A stretch of DNA of 62,000 nt, from assembly GCA_037447655.1 (NCBI GenBank), contig JBBHKE010001954.1, forward strand, positions 1 through 62,000. Direction: 5' to 3'. Shown here piece after piece: positions 11,563-22,147 of the stretch. Origin of the DNA: Zygnema cylindricum (taxonomy: Eukaryota; Streptophyta; Zygnematophyceae; Zygnematales; Zygnemataceae). Each line of letters starts with the position of its first letter. Within the stretch, counting starts at the first letter, position 1. Made by a program: the position numbers and the translations under genes. The notes under the pieces are model-generated. The model had not been told where the DNA came from. It was given only the letters and a program-made list of their open reading frames with translations, and made no database searches.

Positions 11563-12790
11563 TGTTGAAATTTATGTATTTTCTAGGTCTGAATTGGAAA
11601 AATAAATAGAGTAAGTCAGCAAAGGCAACCTGCTTCTCGCTCAACTCTCTCCGGTCCCCATACTTGTTGCAGTCACTGAAGACCAGAGAGAGAGCTAGAG
11701 CCATGGCTGTCTAAAGAGATAGACTAATTCGTAGTTTGTACCAAAATGGTTATGACGGTTCCAGGATTTGATCCTGGTACCTACATCCTACATGGACGTT
11801 AGCTTTAGCCTATAGCTTAGAGTAAACGATGGCATATGTAGGGTACAATAGGTATTTATACATGGACAAGAAGAGAGTTCACACAAACTAACAAATAACC
11901 AAAAACTACTCTAAACCAGATTTGAACCATGATGTTATATTTGTAGACCTAACCTTAACCAATAAGGCTTTATCGAAACGATACACGTGACGGGTTTTAT
12001 AAATACATAAACATTAACGCAACAGCTAATTAACAGCAGACTAACCAAAAGGAGCAATTTCTGCATGTACGCGAATCTGAACCGTGTAAAATATGTTTTC
12101 ATCGGACGGCCGACATTATAGCCGCCACGCGAAGTGAGCTTTTGGCGGCATACGGAGATAGCGACACGCGGTGCCACGTGGCGCCACATTATTTGATAGC
12201 GGAGAAGATGGGAGGAGGAACCATGGCTTCCGATTTGACAGGTGTCACCTTGTAGACCTTGTCGTACAATGGTCGTACAATAAGTACATCGCCCATTGTA
12301 CCTTCTTGTACTATATAGTGTTCCTATTGGACTAGGGTTTAGTAGTAGGTAGTCATGAGTAGGCAGACTAAGACTTAGTGATATTTCGGTACCTCTCTCT
12401 AAGAGAGCTTGTAACTATAAAGGTCATCTTTGACCATCCATAACTTACTGCTCGGGTGAGCAAATTCAGTGATTCTTTTTGCCGTGAACTCAGGGGAGTC
12501 TAGGCTACACAGGGGTGTAGTCGGTCAAAGGTTTTTGCGTGTCATGGTGGCACTTATTCAGTGGGAAAGTCAAAGTGGGGAATACTGTCCAAAACACATA
12601 TTCAAACTTTGCATTCTGTGGTGGAACTGAGCTCACACAAGGTCTTATCTTCACAGGGGTGAAGTTGTATTAGGGTTTTGATTATCAAGGGATCATTCAT
12701 TCGGGTTTATATCAACTTGGAGTCGACACTATCTAGATTAGCTTCTTTTGGATCTGCGATTCTGTGGGCAATGGAGCCCATAGAATTTCA
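11563..12790 (+). mobile_element. Solo LTR S2 (1,228 bp), same family as S1
   Basis: Starts TGTTGAAATTTATG and ends TAGAATTTCA, oriented opposite to the Copia-A it interrupts. Flanks are GCTAC (11558-11562) and TCTAC (12791-12795), a 5-bp target duplication with one change. Removing it rejoins the Copia-A gag frame: KVAKLLILKSV on the right continues into AKGIAIPLMHVKSS on the left. It contains a degenerate pair of antisense tRNA-like modules at about 11752-11828 and 11915-11972. Confidence 0.88.
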
Positions 12791-12978
12791 TCTACACTTT
12801 TAAGAATTAAGAGCTTAGCAACCTTGTCTTTGTAGTTCCACTTTTCATACTCTGATTTTTCGGTGTGAACCCTTGTCGCCGTTTTTGGTGATGCTGCTGC
12901 CAGGATCACCATCGGCAATGGTGTCACTTGAGTTGCAACTCCTCCCTTTCCTCCTTCTATGACAATCTCCTCTCCTTC
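12791..12978 (-). pseudogene. Copia-A gag, middle fragment
   Basis: A minus-strand segment reading EGEEIVIEGGKGG through KSEYEKWNYKDKVAKLLILK. It corresponds to the early gag domain of Copia-B (DTETWDFNNMAAKHFILRHL). It is bounded by solo LTR S2 on the left and Copia-B on the right. The CCTTC target duplication of Copia-B lies at its right edge (12974-12978). Confidence 0.75.
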
Positions 12979-14038
12979 TGAAACTCTGAGACCTCCATAA
13001 GTCCTCAGAGTAGACAGCTTCCAAGAAGCCTCTAGGATAATCTTGACCCCTTTGAGTTTTAGCAAAAAAAACTGCCACCCTGGCAAACAAAAACCCTAAC
13101 CACCTACACCCCTGTGAAGGCAAGACCCCCCTGAGTCGATAGCAAAAAGAATCTCTGAATTTGCTCCCCTGAGCAGTAAGTTATGGAGGGTCAAAGTTGA
13201 CCTTTTGTACAGAAGCTCTCTGGGAGAAAGGGTCCTATCTCCTAATTTTTCTAAGTCCTATCTCTCTCACAGACTCTATCTACTGATGTACGAAACCAAT
13301 CAGAATACAGTTCCGTACGCAAAAGTACAGCTGCCGGTGTACTTTAGGTACGGACATTGTACGACATTGCCCAAATGTCGACACATGTCATATCCGGATT
13401 TGGTGCCATAATCTCCGGAGATTCCACAATCCAATGTAATTTCGCCACGTGTCATCCGATGTGGCGATGGCCACAAACCGCCGAAATCTTCTTCCGCGAT
13501 CTCGGCGCTAATTCCGGCCGTCCGATTAAATCAGGATTTAATCGTTGCCGTAATAAATACTTGCGCGGCATTCGTTTCAATTAAGAAATAAATGCGCGGT
13601 ATTGATTTTCTGTCCGTACCGTAATCCGTACTTTACACATTACCGGATCTATGTATCCCGTAATAAATTACAGTTAAATGATTAATCTTACGCATACATG
13701 TTCAAATAAATATCGTACTATATACTACGTAACACTAGTCCTAAACTTAACGGCTAAGGCTATCGGCTATCTACTGTCTGCCGGCCGGTAGGTACAGGGA
13801 TCAAATCCTGCGGCCGGCACATATATTTTAGATAAAATAAACCCTTTAACTTATATAAATTTCCCGTAAACCTTGGATAGCCTAGGTAGCCATGGCTCTA
13901 GCTCCCTCTCCAATTTCTCAGTGATTGCGACAAGTTTGAGAGTTTGGAGAGAGAAGTTAAAGGTAGACTTCCTCGGCTTCTTTCTATATTTCTATTTAGA
14001 CCTAGAAAATACTAGAAAATGTAGCATTAATTTCTACA
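12979..14038 (-). repeat. Copia-B 3' LTR (1,060 bp)
   Basis: On the minus strand it starts TGTAGAAATTAATGC and ends GTCTCAGAGTTTCA. The polypurine tract AATAAGGGGAG precedes it at about 14039-14050. A tRNA-like module lies on the plus strand at about 13745-13822. Confidence 0.9.
13745..13822 (+). other. tRNA-like module in Copia-B LTR
   Basis: The plus strand reads TTAACGGCTAAGGCTATCGG, then about 35 nt later ACAGGGATCAAATCCTGCGG, a T-arm/B-box-like hairpin. The same module is at about 19400-19472 (solo LTR) and 20200-20276 (5' LTR), and in more diverged form in LTR-C, LTR-D and LTR S1/S2. It is antisense to LTR transcription in each case. Confidence 0.4.
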
Positions 14039-14051
14039 CTCCCCTTATTTT

Positions 14052-16557
14052 CTAGTCAATCTTTAATTTCAGACCGCACTTCTCCCTGCAAAAAATTAGC
14101 TTAGGTGAAGGCACAGGTTTGGTCATCATATCTGCTACCATTTCACTATCTGGTCTGTACTCTAAACTGATTTTTTTTTTTTCTACTTTCTCTCTAACAA
14201 AGCTGAGTCTAATGTCCATGTGTTTGGCTTTAAAATGATGTTTAGGATTGGCAGAAATAGCAATTGCTGCCTGATTATCATAAAAACTTTTCTGCACACC
14301 ACTCTTAAGGTGACCAAGCTCATCAATCAAAGACTTGACCCACATCAATTATTTTACAGCCGAGCAAGAGGCCATATACTCAGCCTCCATGGTGGATTGA
14401 GCAATAACTCTTTGCTGTTTGCTACTCCAACAGCAAGCCCCATCACCCACATATAATACATATCCAGAAGTGCATCTCCTCATCGGAGCATCACCATAAC
14501 TGGCATCACTCCAAGTAGTGATGTCTGTATTCTCCCCACCCAAATGCAACCATATATCCCTAGTTCCTATCAAATATCTAAGGACTCTCTTAGCTGCCTC
14601 CCAATCCTTCTTAGTGGGAGCATTTAGACTTCTACTCAGCACTCCTACTGCTGCAGCTAAATCCGGCCGGGTACAATTCATAAAATAGATTAGATTTCCC
14701 ACTACTTGCCTGTAAAGAATAGTCTGCATGAACTTCTATTCTTCAGGAAATAATTCCTCGTCTAAGACTATGACTCCTTCTTCCTCACTTCCCTTCTTAA
14801 ACTCCATTGGAGTTGTACAACTATTAGCTTTATCCAATTGAAATTTTTCAAGCATGTTCCCTATTGCTTCCTTTTGAGTGAGTCTTATAATTTTCCTTTT
14901 TCGGTCTCTCTCTACTTGAATTCCCAAAATATATTTTGCTTCTCCCATATCTTTCATTTCAAATCTCCGTTTAAGATCGGTTTTCAATTAATTAATTTTT
15001 TCTATTGATTTACTTAAAACAAGCAAATCATCAACATAAATTGCAATAAATAAAAAACCTTCCTCATCTTCGAAAATATAGATTGAGTGATCTGAGCTGA
15101 TTCGAATATATCCCAGACCGGTAAGAAACACATCAAGCTTGTTATTCCATCGTCGAGGCGCCTGTTTCAAACCATAAAGAGTTTTAATCAGCCTGCATAC
15201 CTTACTCTCCTCTCCTTCCTCCACAAATCATTCGGGTTGTCGCATGAAGATCTCCTCTTCCAATTCTCCATGCAAAAAGGCTTTCTTGATGTCCATCTGA
15301 TGCACTTCCATGTCTTCCGCTGCTGCTAAACTGAGAAGTATGCGGACGGAGGGAATCTGACCACCGGGGCAAAGGTTTCCTCGTAGTCAATTCCTTCCTT
15401 TTGTGTAAATCCCTTTGCCACTAATCTGGCTCTGTAGCGCTCGATTGTGTTATCTGGGTTCAGTTTTAATTTGAAAACCAACTTACAACCGATTGGTTTT
15501 CGGTTATGTGGACAGTCCACCAGCTCCCAAGTATCGGCTGCCATGATTGAAGCCATCTCCTCATTGATGGCTGTCTTCCACCTGTTTCTTTCTGGACAAG
15601 TCATCGCCTCTCCATAAGTTTGAGGTTCATCTTGATGAGATAGTTTAGTTACCTTGTTATTAACCTGTTTTTCTTGCAGTCTTTTGCTACTTCTCCTCCC
15701 CCCCTCAATTTGTGAGGCCGGAATAGATGGTTCTCGTGGATTCTTTCGAACAAACTCGGCTTCTCCCCTATCCCTTGATTCCGTATCAATTTCCACCACG
15801 TCTTCCGCTTCGAGTAGAGTTGTCACTGGAGTTTCCACAACCGAGTCCTTTTCGGTCTGATTTGTTCCTGCAAGAATGTCATCTTCTCTAAAACCTGGAT
15901 AGTTAGGAAGCTCAAAGTCATCGGAATTTTCTGACTCAAATCTGATTTTTACTGACTTCGTATATTTGAAGGGATCCACAGACTTTCCTTCATCCATAAC
16001 TACTAGATGCTTTACTAAGATTATATCTTCCCTTTTTAGATCATAAAATCTATATCCTTTAACATCCTCATCATTTCCTAATAAGGATCCCGGTTTTCCT
16101 TTAGGATCTAGCTTCCAATTGGACCGATCAGTATCTAGACTGAATACTTGACTACCGAAAACCTTTAAGTGAGATATGTCTGGTTTCCGGCCTGTCCATC
16201 TCTCATAAGGTGTTTGATCTTTTATAGCTGAAGTAAGAACTCTATTCTTGAGGTAATTAGCACAGTTCATTGCTTCTGCCCAAAACCTTTTTCCCATCTT
16301 TTTATCTGACAACATACTTCTAGCACTATCACTTAGTGTTCTATTTAATCTTTCAGCTACCCCATTCTGTTCCGGATTTTTTGGAACTGTCTTTTGGTGT
16401 TGAACCCCATCTTCCCTCAGAAAATCCTCAAACTGGTTAGAAGTAAACTCTCCACCATTGTCACTCCTTACTCTCTTGATTGGAGTTTCATGGAGTTTTC
16501 GCTCCACGCTTTATATTGTCTAAAACAATCCTGAGCTTCTGACTTGTTTTTCAAAAA
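14052..16557 (-). pseudogene. Copia-B pol: integrase C-part, reverse transcriptase, RNase H
   Basis: From 16507 downward, a 393-residue open stretch starts inside the integrase core with RVRSDNGGEFTSNQFEDF and PEQNGVAERLNRT, passes an acidic linker, and enters RT at [20 protein letters not shown]. After a frame change at about 15330-15390 come the aspartate-bearing blocks MDIKKAFLHGELEEEIF and [13 protein letters not shown], then the catalytic IYVDDLLVLSKS at about 15030. RNase H follows with TRPDLAAAVGVLSRSL, WSDASYGDAPMRRCTSGY and, near the end, NPKHHFKAKHMDIRLS. In-frame stops occur near 15226, 14986, 14733 and 14349. All fall between conserved blocks, as expected from recent point mutation. 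Confidence 0.92.
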
Positions 16558-18373
16558 TTACACCCGGGAATACCGAGACCAATCACCAGTTATAGTCATC
16601 ATAAATCTCTTCCCCCCCGGTGAGGGCACTTTAGCCGGTCCCCAAATATCTGTGTGTACTAGATCTAGAATTTTTTCTCCCTTATAAGTGGTTGATTTAG
16701 GAAAAGGTAATCTGTGTGCTTTACCTTGAGCACATCCACTACAATCACTTATATCATCACTCTCACTGAACTGAATCCCTTCCACCACTCCCATCTTTTT
16801 CATCTCTCTTAACTTATCTAGATTCACATGCCCAAGCCTCTTATGCCACATCATAATATCATGAACACCAGCACAATAAAGTTTCTTCGTTTCATTACTT
16901 AAAATCAGCCTAAACATCCCATGGCTACCTTTCTCAGCAATGAAATAAACATCCTCCTCAAAACTAGCAGTAAAAACTCCTTCCCTAGTGCTAGTGAAAA
17001 AACCCTTATTATCTAATACTGATGTAGAGATAAGATTTTTGTTCAGCTCCGGAATAAACAATACATCGGAAAATGTTAATATAGATGTCTTTCCTTCTAC
17101 TAACACTTTCAGATCTACCGATCCTACAAGAGTAGTGGTGACTATCCTCCCATCCCCGTACTGTATCTCTACAGTGGGAATCTTTCTTATCTTAGTGAAC
17201 AGGTGCCTATCCTTACACATGTGGATGGAGGCACCTGAATCTATGATCCAGCCTGCTTCACCTTTTAATCCACCGTAAGCACATTTCTTCCTTCGTGGAA
17301 TTTTGACCTCGTTTTTCGCCTCCAACTCCTCATCCAAAAGGAGCTCATCGTCCTCGTCCTCAGATTCCGCCTCAAGTACCTGTGTGACAAGGGCCTTTTT
17401 TTTTCCTCTCGGGGTACCACCGGTCTGCCCCTCCTTTAGTAGAAGCTCGGTTAGCTTAGTGCACACTGCCATATAGTGCCCCGGTTTCTTACAAAAAAGA
17501 CATAAACCTTTGGGAGCCCTTGGTTCGAACTCGTCGGCCTGTTTTTTCAGCTTCCTACCCCCATAGTTTCCGACCGGTTTTCGGGAATCCCTGTTCCTCA
17601 AATCAATCACTGTTGCCAAGGCTTGGCCACTCTTTCCCCCCCTTCGGATCTCAATTGTATTTTCTTGAACGAGATTCATCCCTACCACTGAGTTCCATAT
17701 CCACCTTGAGTCAGGCAAGTCCTGCACACGGTAAACTATGTTTACGAACTCATCAGGTAACTTCATCAGTAAACAGTTAACCTTTTCTTTTTCACTAAAA
17801 CCTTTTTCCGCACTCTCTAGCTCCATGAAGAGTGTAGCAAGCTCATTGCAAAAATCCAACATATTTTCCCCTTTGATTAAATACTCCTTAACTTTCTGAT
17901 CAGCCAACTGTTGTTGCTGAATCGTACGACTTCGATACATCTCTATGAGAGCCATCAAAAGATCGGATGCCCTTTCTACCTGCAAATGAGGACACGCAAG
18001 TCCTTGAGTGAGATGGCGTAGGATGAAGTGCTTTGCGGCCATATTGTTGAAGTCCCAGGTTTCAGTATCATTCTCCTCAATCCTCGGAATAGGTGACAAG
18101 AATGTCGAACCAGTTGCTATTGGTGTGGTCGTCTCCTTCTCCTTTCCTTTGTCTACAACCTCTCCTTCTTTTGTTTCCTCCGTTGAAGGTGAATCCTCTT
18201 TCCTAGTGAATCTGGTTCCTCCAAACCCTGGAGGAATTCCAAGACTTGATGGACGCCCCAACCGTCCACTCACATCCCCCAAAACCTTTTTTTGCATAGA
18301 GCTCCTATCATCATACTTTCCCATTATATGAAGCCAGTTCCATTAAAGATTGGTACCCTAGAGGGTGGGCCCA
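16558..18373 (-). pseudogene. Copia-B gag, zinc knuckle, protease and integrase N-part
   Basis: A 588-residue open stretch (18324 to 16558) carries, by residue: gag, about 60-240; an intact zinc knuckle CLFCKKPGHYMAVC (275-288); the aspartic protease box DSGAS (362-366); the GAG-pre-integrase motif MWHKRLGHVNL; the zinc-binding DCSGCAQGK; and the first catalytic Asp in HTDIWGPAK. The true gag start is upstream at 18372, where MGPPSRVPIF begins, but a TAA after residue 16 and a frame change in an A-rich run separate it from the long frame. The start codon lies in the primer-binding site. A stop near 16555 and a frame change split it from the next pol segment. Confidence 0.92.
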
Positions 18374-18378
18374 TAACC
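18364..18378 (-). promoter_or_regulatory. Copia-B primer-binding site, half-tRNA type, overlapping gag ATG
   Basis: Minus-strand sequence GGTTATGGGCCCACC follows the LTR end (GAGTTTCA) directly. It is complementary to the anticodon arm of initiator tRNA-Met (GGGCCCATAAC core) rather than to a tRNA 3' end, as in Drosophila copia. The ATG in it is also the first codon of gag (MGPPSR). Equivalent sites: Copia-A 20707-20721 (one change), Copia-D 54900-54914, Copia-F 49178-49192. Confidence 0.85.
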
Positions 18379-18630
18379 TGAAACTCTGAGACCTCCATAA
18401 GTCCTCAGAGTAGACAGCTTCCAAGAAGCCTCTAGGATAGTCTTGACCCCTTTGTGTTTCAGCAAAAATAACTTCCACCCTGGCAGACAAAACCCTGACC
18501 ACCTGCACCCCTGTGAAGGCAAGACTCCCCTGAGTCGATAGCAAAAAGAATCTCTGAATTTGCTCCCCTGAGCAGTAAGTTATGGAGGGTCAAAGTTGAC
18601 CTTTTGTACAGAAACTCTCTGGGAGAGAGG
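18379..18630 (-). repeat. Copia-B 5' LTR, proximal piece
   Basis: This is the primer-site side of the 5' LTR (plus strand TGAAACTCTGAGACC onward). It is cut at the AGAGG target duplication by the solo LTR at 18631-19679 and continues at 19685-20493. Together the two pieces give an LTR of about 1,061 bp, like the 3' LTR. Confidence 0.88.
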
Positions 18631-19679
18631 TGAAACTCTGAGACCTCCATAAGTCCTCAGAGTAGACAGCTTCCAAGAAGCCTCTAGGATAATCCTGAAC
18701 CCTTTGTGTTTTAGCAAAAAAAATTTGCCACCGTGGCAGACAAAAACCCTGACCAGCTACACCCATGTGAAGGCAAGACTCCCCTGAGTCGATAGCAAAA
18801 AGAATCTATGAATTTGCTCCCGTGAGCAGTAAGTTATGGAGGGTCAAAGTTGACCTTTTGTACAGAAGCTCTCTGGGAGAGAGGGTCCTATCTTCTAATT
18901 TTTCTAAGTCCTATCTCTCTCACAGACTCTATCTACTGATGTACGGAACCAATTAGAATACAGTTCCGTACGCAAAAGTACAGCTGCCGGTGTACTTTAG
19001 GTACGGACATTGTACGACATGGCCTAAATGTCGACACATGTCATATCCGGATTCAGTGCCATAATCTCCGGAGATTCCACGATCCAATGTAATTTTGCCA
19101 CGCGTCATCCGATGTGGCGATGGCCACAAACCGCCAAAATCTTCCTCCGCGATCTGGGCGCTAATTGCGGCCGTCCGATTAAATTCGGTTTTAATCGTAG
19201 CCGTAATAAATACATGCGCGGTATTTGTTTCACTTACGAAACAAATGCGCGCTATTGATTTCTAGTCCGTACCGTAATCCGTACTTTATATATTACCAGA
19301 TCTATGTATCCCGTTATCTATTACAGTTAAATGAATTATCGTACTTATACATATTTAATTAATTATCAAACTATATACTACGTAACATTAATCCTAGACT
19401 TAACGGCTAAGGCTACCGGCTATTTCCTGTATGCCGGCCGGTAGATACAAGGATCAATTCCTGTCACCGGCACATACATTTTTAAATAAATAAACCTTAA
19501 CTAATATAAATTTCCCGTAAACCTCAGGATAGCCTAGGTAGCCATGGCTCTAGCTTCCTCTCCAATTTCTCAGTGACTGCAACAAGTTTGAGAGTTGGAG
19601 AGAAACGTTAGAGATAGACTGCCTCGGCTTCTTATTTCTTTTCAGACCTAGAAAATACTTAAAACCATTAGTTTCTACA
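18631..19679 (-). mobile_element. Solo LTR of family B inserted in the Copia-B 5' LTR
   Basis: A full 1,049-bp LTR (plus strand TGAAACTCTGAGACC to GTTTCTACA) flanked by AGAGG at 18626-18630 and 19680-19684. The uninterrupted sequence GAGAGAGGGTCC is seen in the 3' LTR, which shows where it landed. It is slightly more diverged from the 3' LTR than the host 5' LTR is (for example GTAGCCGTAATAAATACATG versus TTGC...CTTG). Confidence 0.88.
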
Positions 19680-19684
19680 AGAGG

Positions 19685-20493
19685 GTCCTATCTCCTAGTT
19701 TTTCTAAGTCTTATCTCTCTCACAGACTCTATCTACTGATGTACGGAACCAATCAGAATACAGTTCCGTACGCAAAAGTACAGCTGCCGGTGTACTTTAG
19801 GTACGGACATTGTACGACATGGCCTAAATGTCGACACATGTCATATCCGGATTCGGTGCCATAATCTCCGAAGATTCCACGATCCAATGTAATTTCGCCA
19901 CGTGTCATCCGATGTGGCGATGGCCACAAACCGCCGAAATCTTCTTCTGCGATCTCGGCGCTAATTCCGGCCGTCCGATTAAATCAGGATTTAATCGTAG
20001 CCGTAATAAATACTTGCGCGGCATTCGTTTCAATTAAGAAAATAAATGCGCGGTATTGATTTTCTATCCGTACCGTAATCCGTACTTTACACATTACCGG
20101 ATCTATGTATCCCGTAATAAATTACAGTTAAATAATTAACCCTACGCATACATGTTTAAATAAATATCAAACTATATACTACGTAACACTAGTCATAGAC
20201 TTAACGGCTAAGGCTACCGGCTATATGCTGTCTGCCGGCCGGTAGGTACAGGGATCAAATCCTGCGGCCGACACATATATTTTAGATAAAATAAACCCTT
20301 TAACTTATATAAATTTCCCGTAAACCTCTGGATAGCCTAGGTAGCCATGGCTCTAGCTCCCTCTCCAATTTCTCAGTGACTGCGACAAGTTTGAGAGTTT
20401 GGAGAGAGAAGTTAGAGGTAGACTGCCTCGGCTTCTTTCTATATTTCTATTTAGACCTAGAAAATACTAAAAAATGTACCATTAATTTCTACA
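19685..20493 (-). repeat. Copia-B 5' LTR, distal piece
   Basis: Continuation of the 5' LTR after the AGAGG duplication, ending AATTTCTACA at 20493, followed by the element's CCTTC target duplication. Confidence 0.88.
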
Positions 20494-20721
20494 CCTTCCT
20501 CATCTTCATCCTTGGTGATGGTGGCAGCTGTTCTACCAACTGTAGAGGCGGAGGTGCCAGAAAAATTTGTCCCTCCGAACCCAGGTGGAGGTGAGCATCG
20601 AATTTGTCCGGACACTATGCCCCATTGATGATTCTCAAATAGTTCTCCCTCCATCATCATTTCCCAATAAAGAAAGTCTGATCTATCAAATATGGGCACC
20701 CTAGAGGGTGGGCCTATAACC
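20494..20721 (-). pseudogene. Copia-A gag N-terminus
   Basis: Minus strand from the primer site: GPPSRVPIFDRSDFLYWE then a segment with ENHQWGIVSGQIRC and PPPGFGGTNF. The initiator codon in the primer-binding site has changed from ATG to ATA (plus-strand GGGCCTATAACC), so even the start is lost. The frame resumes at 12978 across the inserted Copia-B. Confidence 0.85.
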
Positions 20722-21580
20722 TGAAATTATGTGGCCTCCATTGACCCACAGAATGAGCAGCCTATGAAAAGCCTCTAAGATAATATTTGCCCCTTCTACT
20801 TTCCCACTGAATAAGCGCCGCCCAGGCACACAAATATTCTGACCACTCTCACCCCTATGAGGACAAGACTCCCCTGAGTCAAACGCAAAAAGAATCACTG
20901 AATTTGCTCCCTTGAGCAGTAAGTTATGGCTGGTCAAAGATGACCTTTATAGTTACAAGCTCTCTTAGAGAGAGAGGTACCTAAATATTACTAAGTCTCG
21001 GTCTACCTACTCACGACTACCTACTACTAAACCCTAGTCTAATAGGAACACTATATAGTACAAGAAGGTACAATGGGCGATGTACTTATTGTACGACCAC
21101 TGTACGACAAAGTCTACAAGGTGACACCAGTCAAATCGGAAGCCATGGTTCCTCCTCCCATATTCTCCGGAATCAAATAATGTGGCGCCACTGACGCTAT
21201 CTCCGTATGCCGCCAAAAGCTCACTTCGCGTGGCGGCTATAATGCCGGCCGTCCGATCAAAACATATTTTACACGGTTCGAATTCCTCTTTTTGGTTAGT
21301 CTGCTGTTAATTAGCTGTTGCGTTAATGTTTATATATTTATGAAACCTGTCACGTGTATCGTTTCGTAACGCCTTAATGGTTAAGGCGTTAAGCTATAGA
21401 GAATCTAGAGGTCACAGGTTCAAATCTAGACTCAAGCATCATTTTAGTAAATTACATTTTACTTCAAAACTGCCACTTTCTAAATATGGCGGCAGCCATG
21501 GCGCGCCTTTGATCCTCACTCTCTTTCTTTAAAGCAAAACTATAATAGGGAAGTGAACTATTAATTACCTCTTTTCAAAA
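20722..21580 (-). repeat. Copia-A 5' LTR (859 bp)
   Basis: Pairs with the LTR at 7820-8690. The outer end reads CTTTTCAAAA instead of CTTTTCAACA (terminal CA altered). The GTCAG target duplication follows. A tRNA-like module is on the plus strand at about 21365-21435. Confidence 0.88.
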
Positions 21581-22147
21581 GTCAGATCTATCCGAAAAGG
21601 GGTCCCTTTATATATTCCTATATATGTGTAAGACCAAGAGAACACCTTCCCGTTCTCCTCTAACAGCTTGGCGAGCCGAGCCTTCTGATGTGGATCTAGC
21701 TGTTCCCCTAGAATCCAGTCCATATTTCTGGGTTCCACTGCAGTCCATGCTTTTGGCGGTCAACCCCAGAGGGAGATTTCAAATTTAAGCTCTACCTGTT
21801 GATCTCTCCCTTGCTCGGCTGCAAAAACATTGCTACTAACAATTTCCTGTTCTGAGCCTTCGCTCCCCCCCGCTGAGGAAACTCTTGGTTTAGTGTGCTA
21901 TCTAAATGAAATTTTGGGAATTTTTATATTCTTGCCTTTCTCCCCCCCTCAATATGTAGAGTAGTTTGCATGGCCAACAATTGTGGAGCTTGAATGTAGG
22001 TTGCCCGTGGCTTTTGAGACCGTAGGATGGAGAATGCCAAAGAATGTTGCAGCACCCAAGAAATTGCATTCAAATCCATACTTTGCTTGATAAGACAACA
22101 CCTTTTTGTGACTGAAACTCTTGGTGCTGCTGTGGTTCCTTGTTGAA
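21581..22147 (-). pseudogene. Gypsy pol fragment just upstream of reverse transcriptase
   Basis: Minus-strand protein DWILGEQLDPHQKARLAKLL then ENGKVFSWSYTYIGIYKGTP and FRIDL, which is the region before the first RT block of Gypsy elements. It continues directly into TDETSTVWHKQYPLS at 7819 once Copia-A is removed. The part right of about 21850 has no clear domain. It is cut at 22148 by an LTR-C fragment. Confidence 0.75.

Larger units (their letters stand above)
12979..20493 (-). mobile_element. Copia-B, complete Ty1/Copia element, target duplication CCTTC
   Basis: Perfect CCTTC duplications at 12974-12978 and 20494-20498 bound the element. The 3' LTR is 12979-14038. The 5' LTR is in two pieces (18379-18630 and 19685-20493) because a second LTR of the same family has landed in it. 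The internal region holds gag, protease, integrase, RT and RNase H in Copia order with all domains present. Coding is spoiled by point stops and at least two frame changes, so it is young but not obviously active. It sits in the gag of Copia-A. Confidence 0.92.
7820..21580 (-). mobile_element. Copia-A, Ty1/Copia retrotransposon, target duplication GTCAG
   Basis: The 3' LTR is 7820-8690 and the 5' LTR is 20722-21580. Perfect GTCAG duplications flank the element at 7815-7819 and 21581-21585. Gag-protease-integrase-RT run on the minus strand but are split twice, by solo LTR S2 (11563-12790) and by Copia-B (12979-20493). Gag reading frames rejoin across both insertions when they are removed. A large deletion has fused the start of RT to the end of RNase H. 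Several active-site residues are lost, so the element is dead. It sits inside the Gypsy RT. Confidence 0.9.

Noticed and set aside
14349-15226. Possible alternative genetic code from repeated in-frame stops in Copia-B
   Set aside because: The stops fall at positions expected to be Gly, Ser, Trp-near or Glu and include TGA, TAA and TAG. They do not consistently replace one amino acid, so point mutation in a dead element is the simpler explanation.
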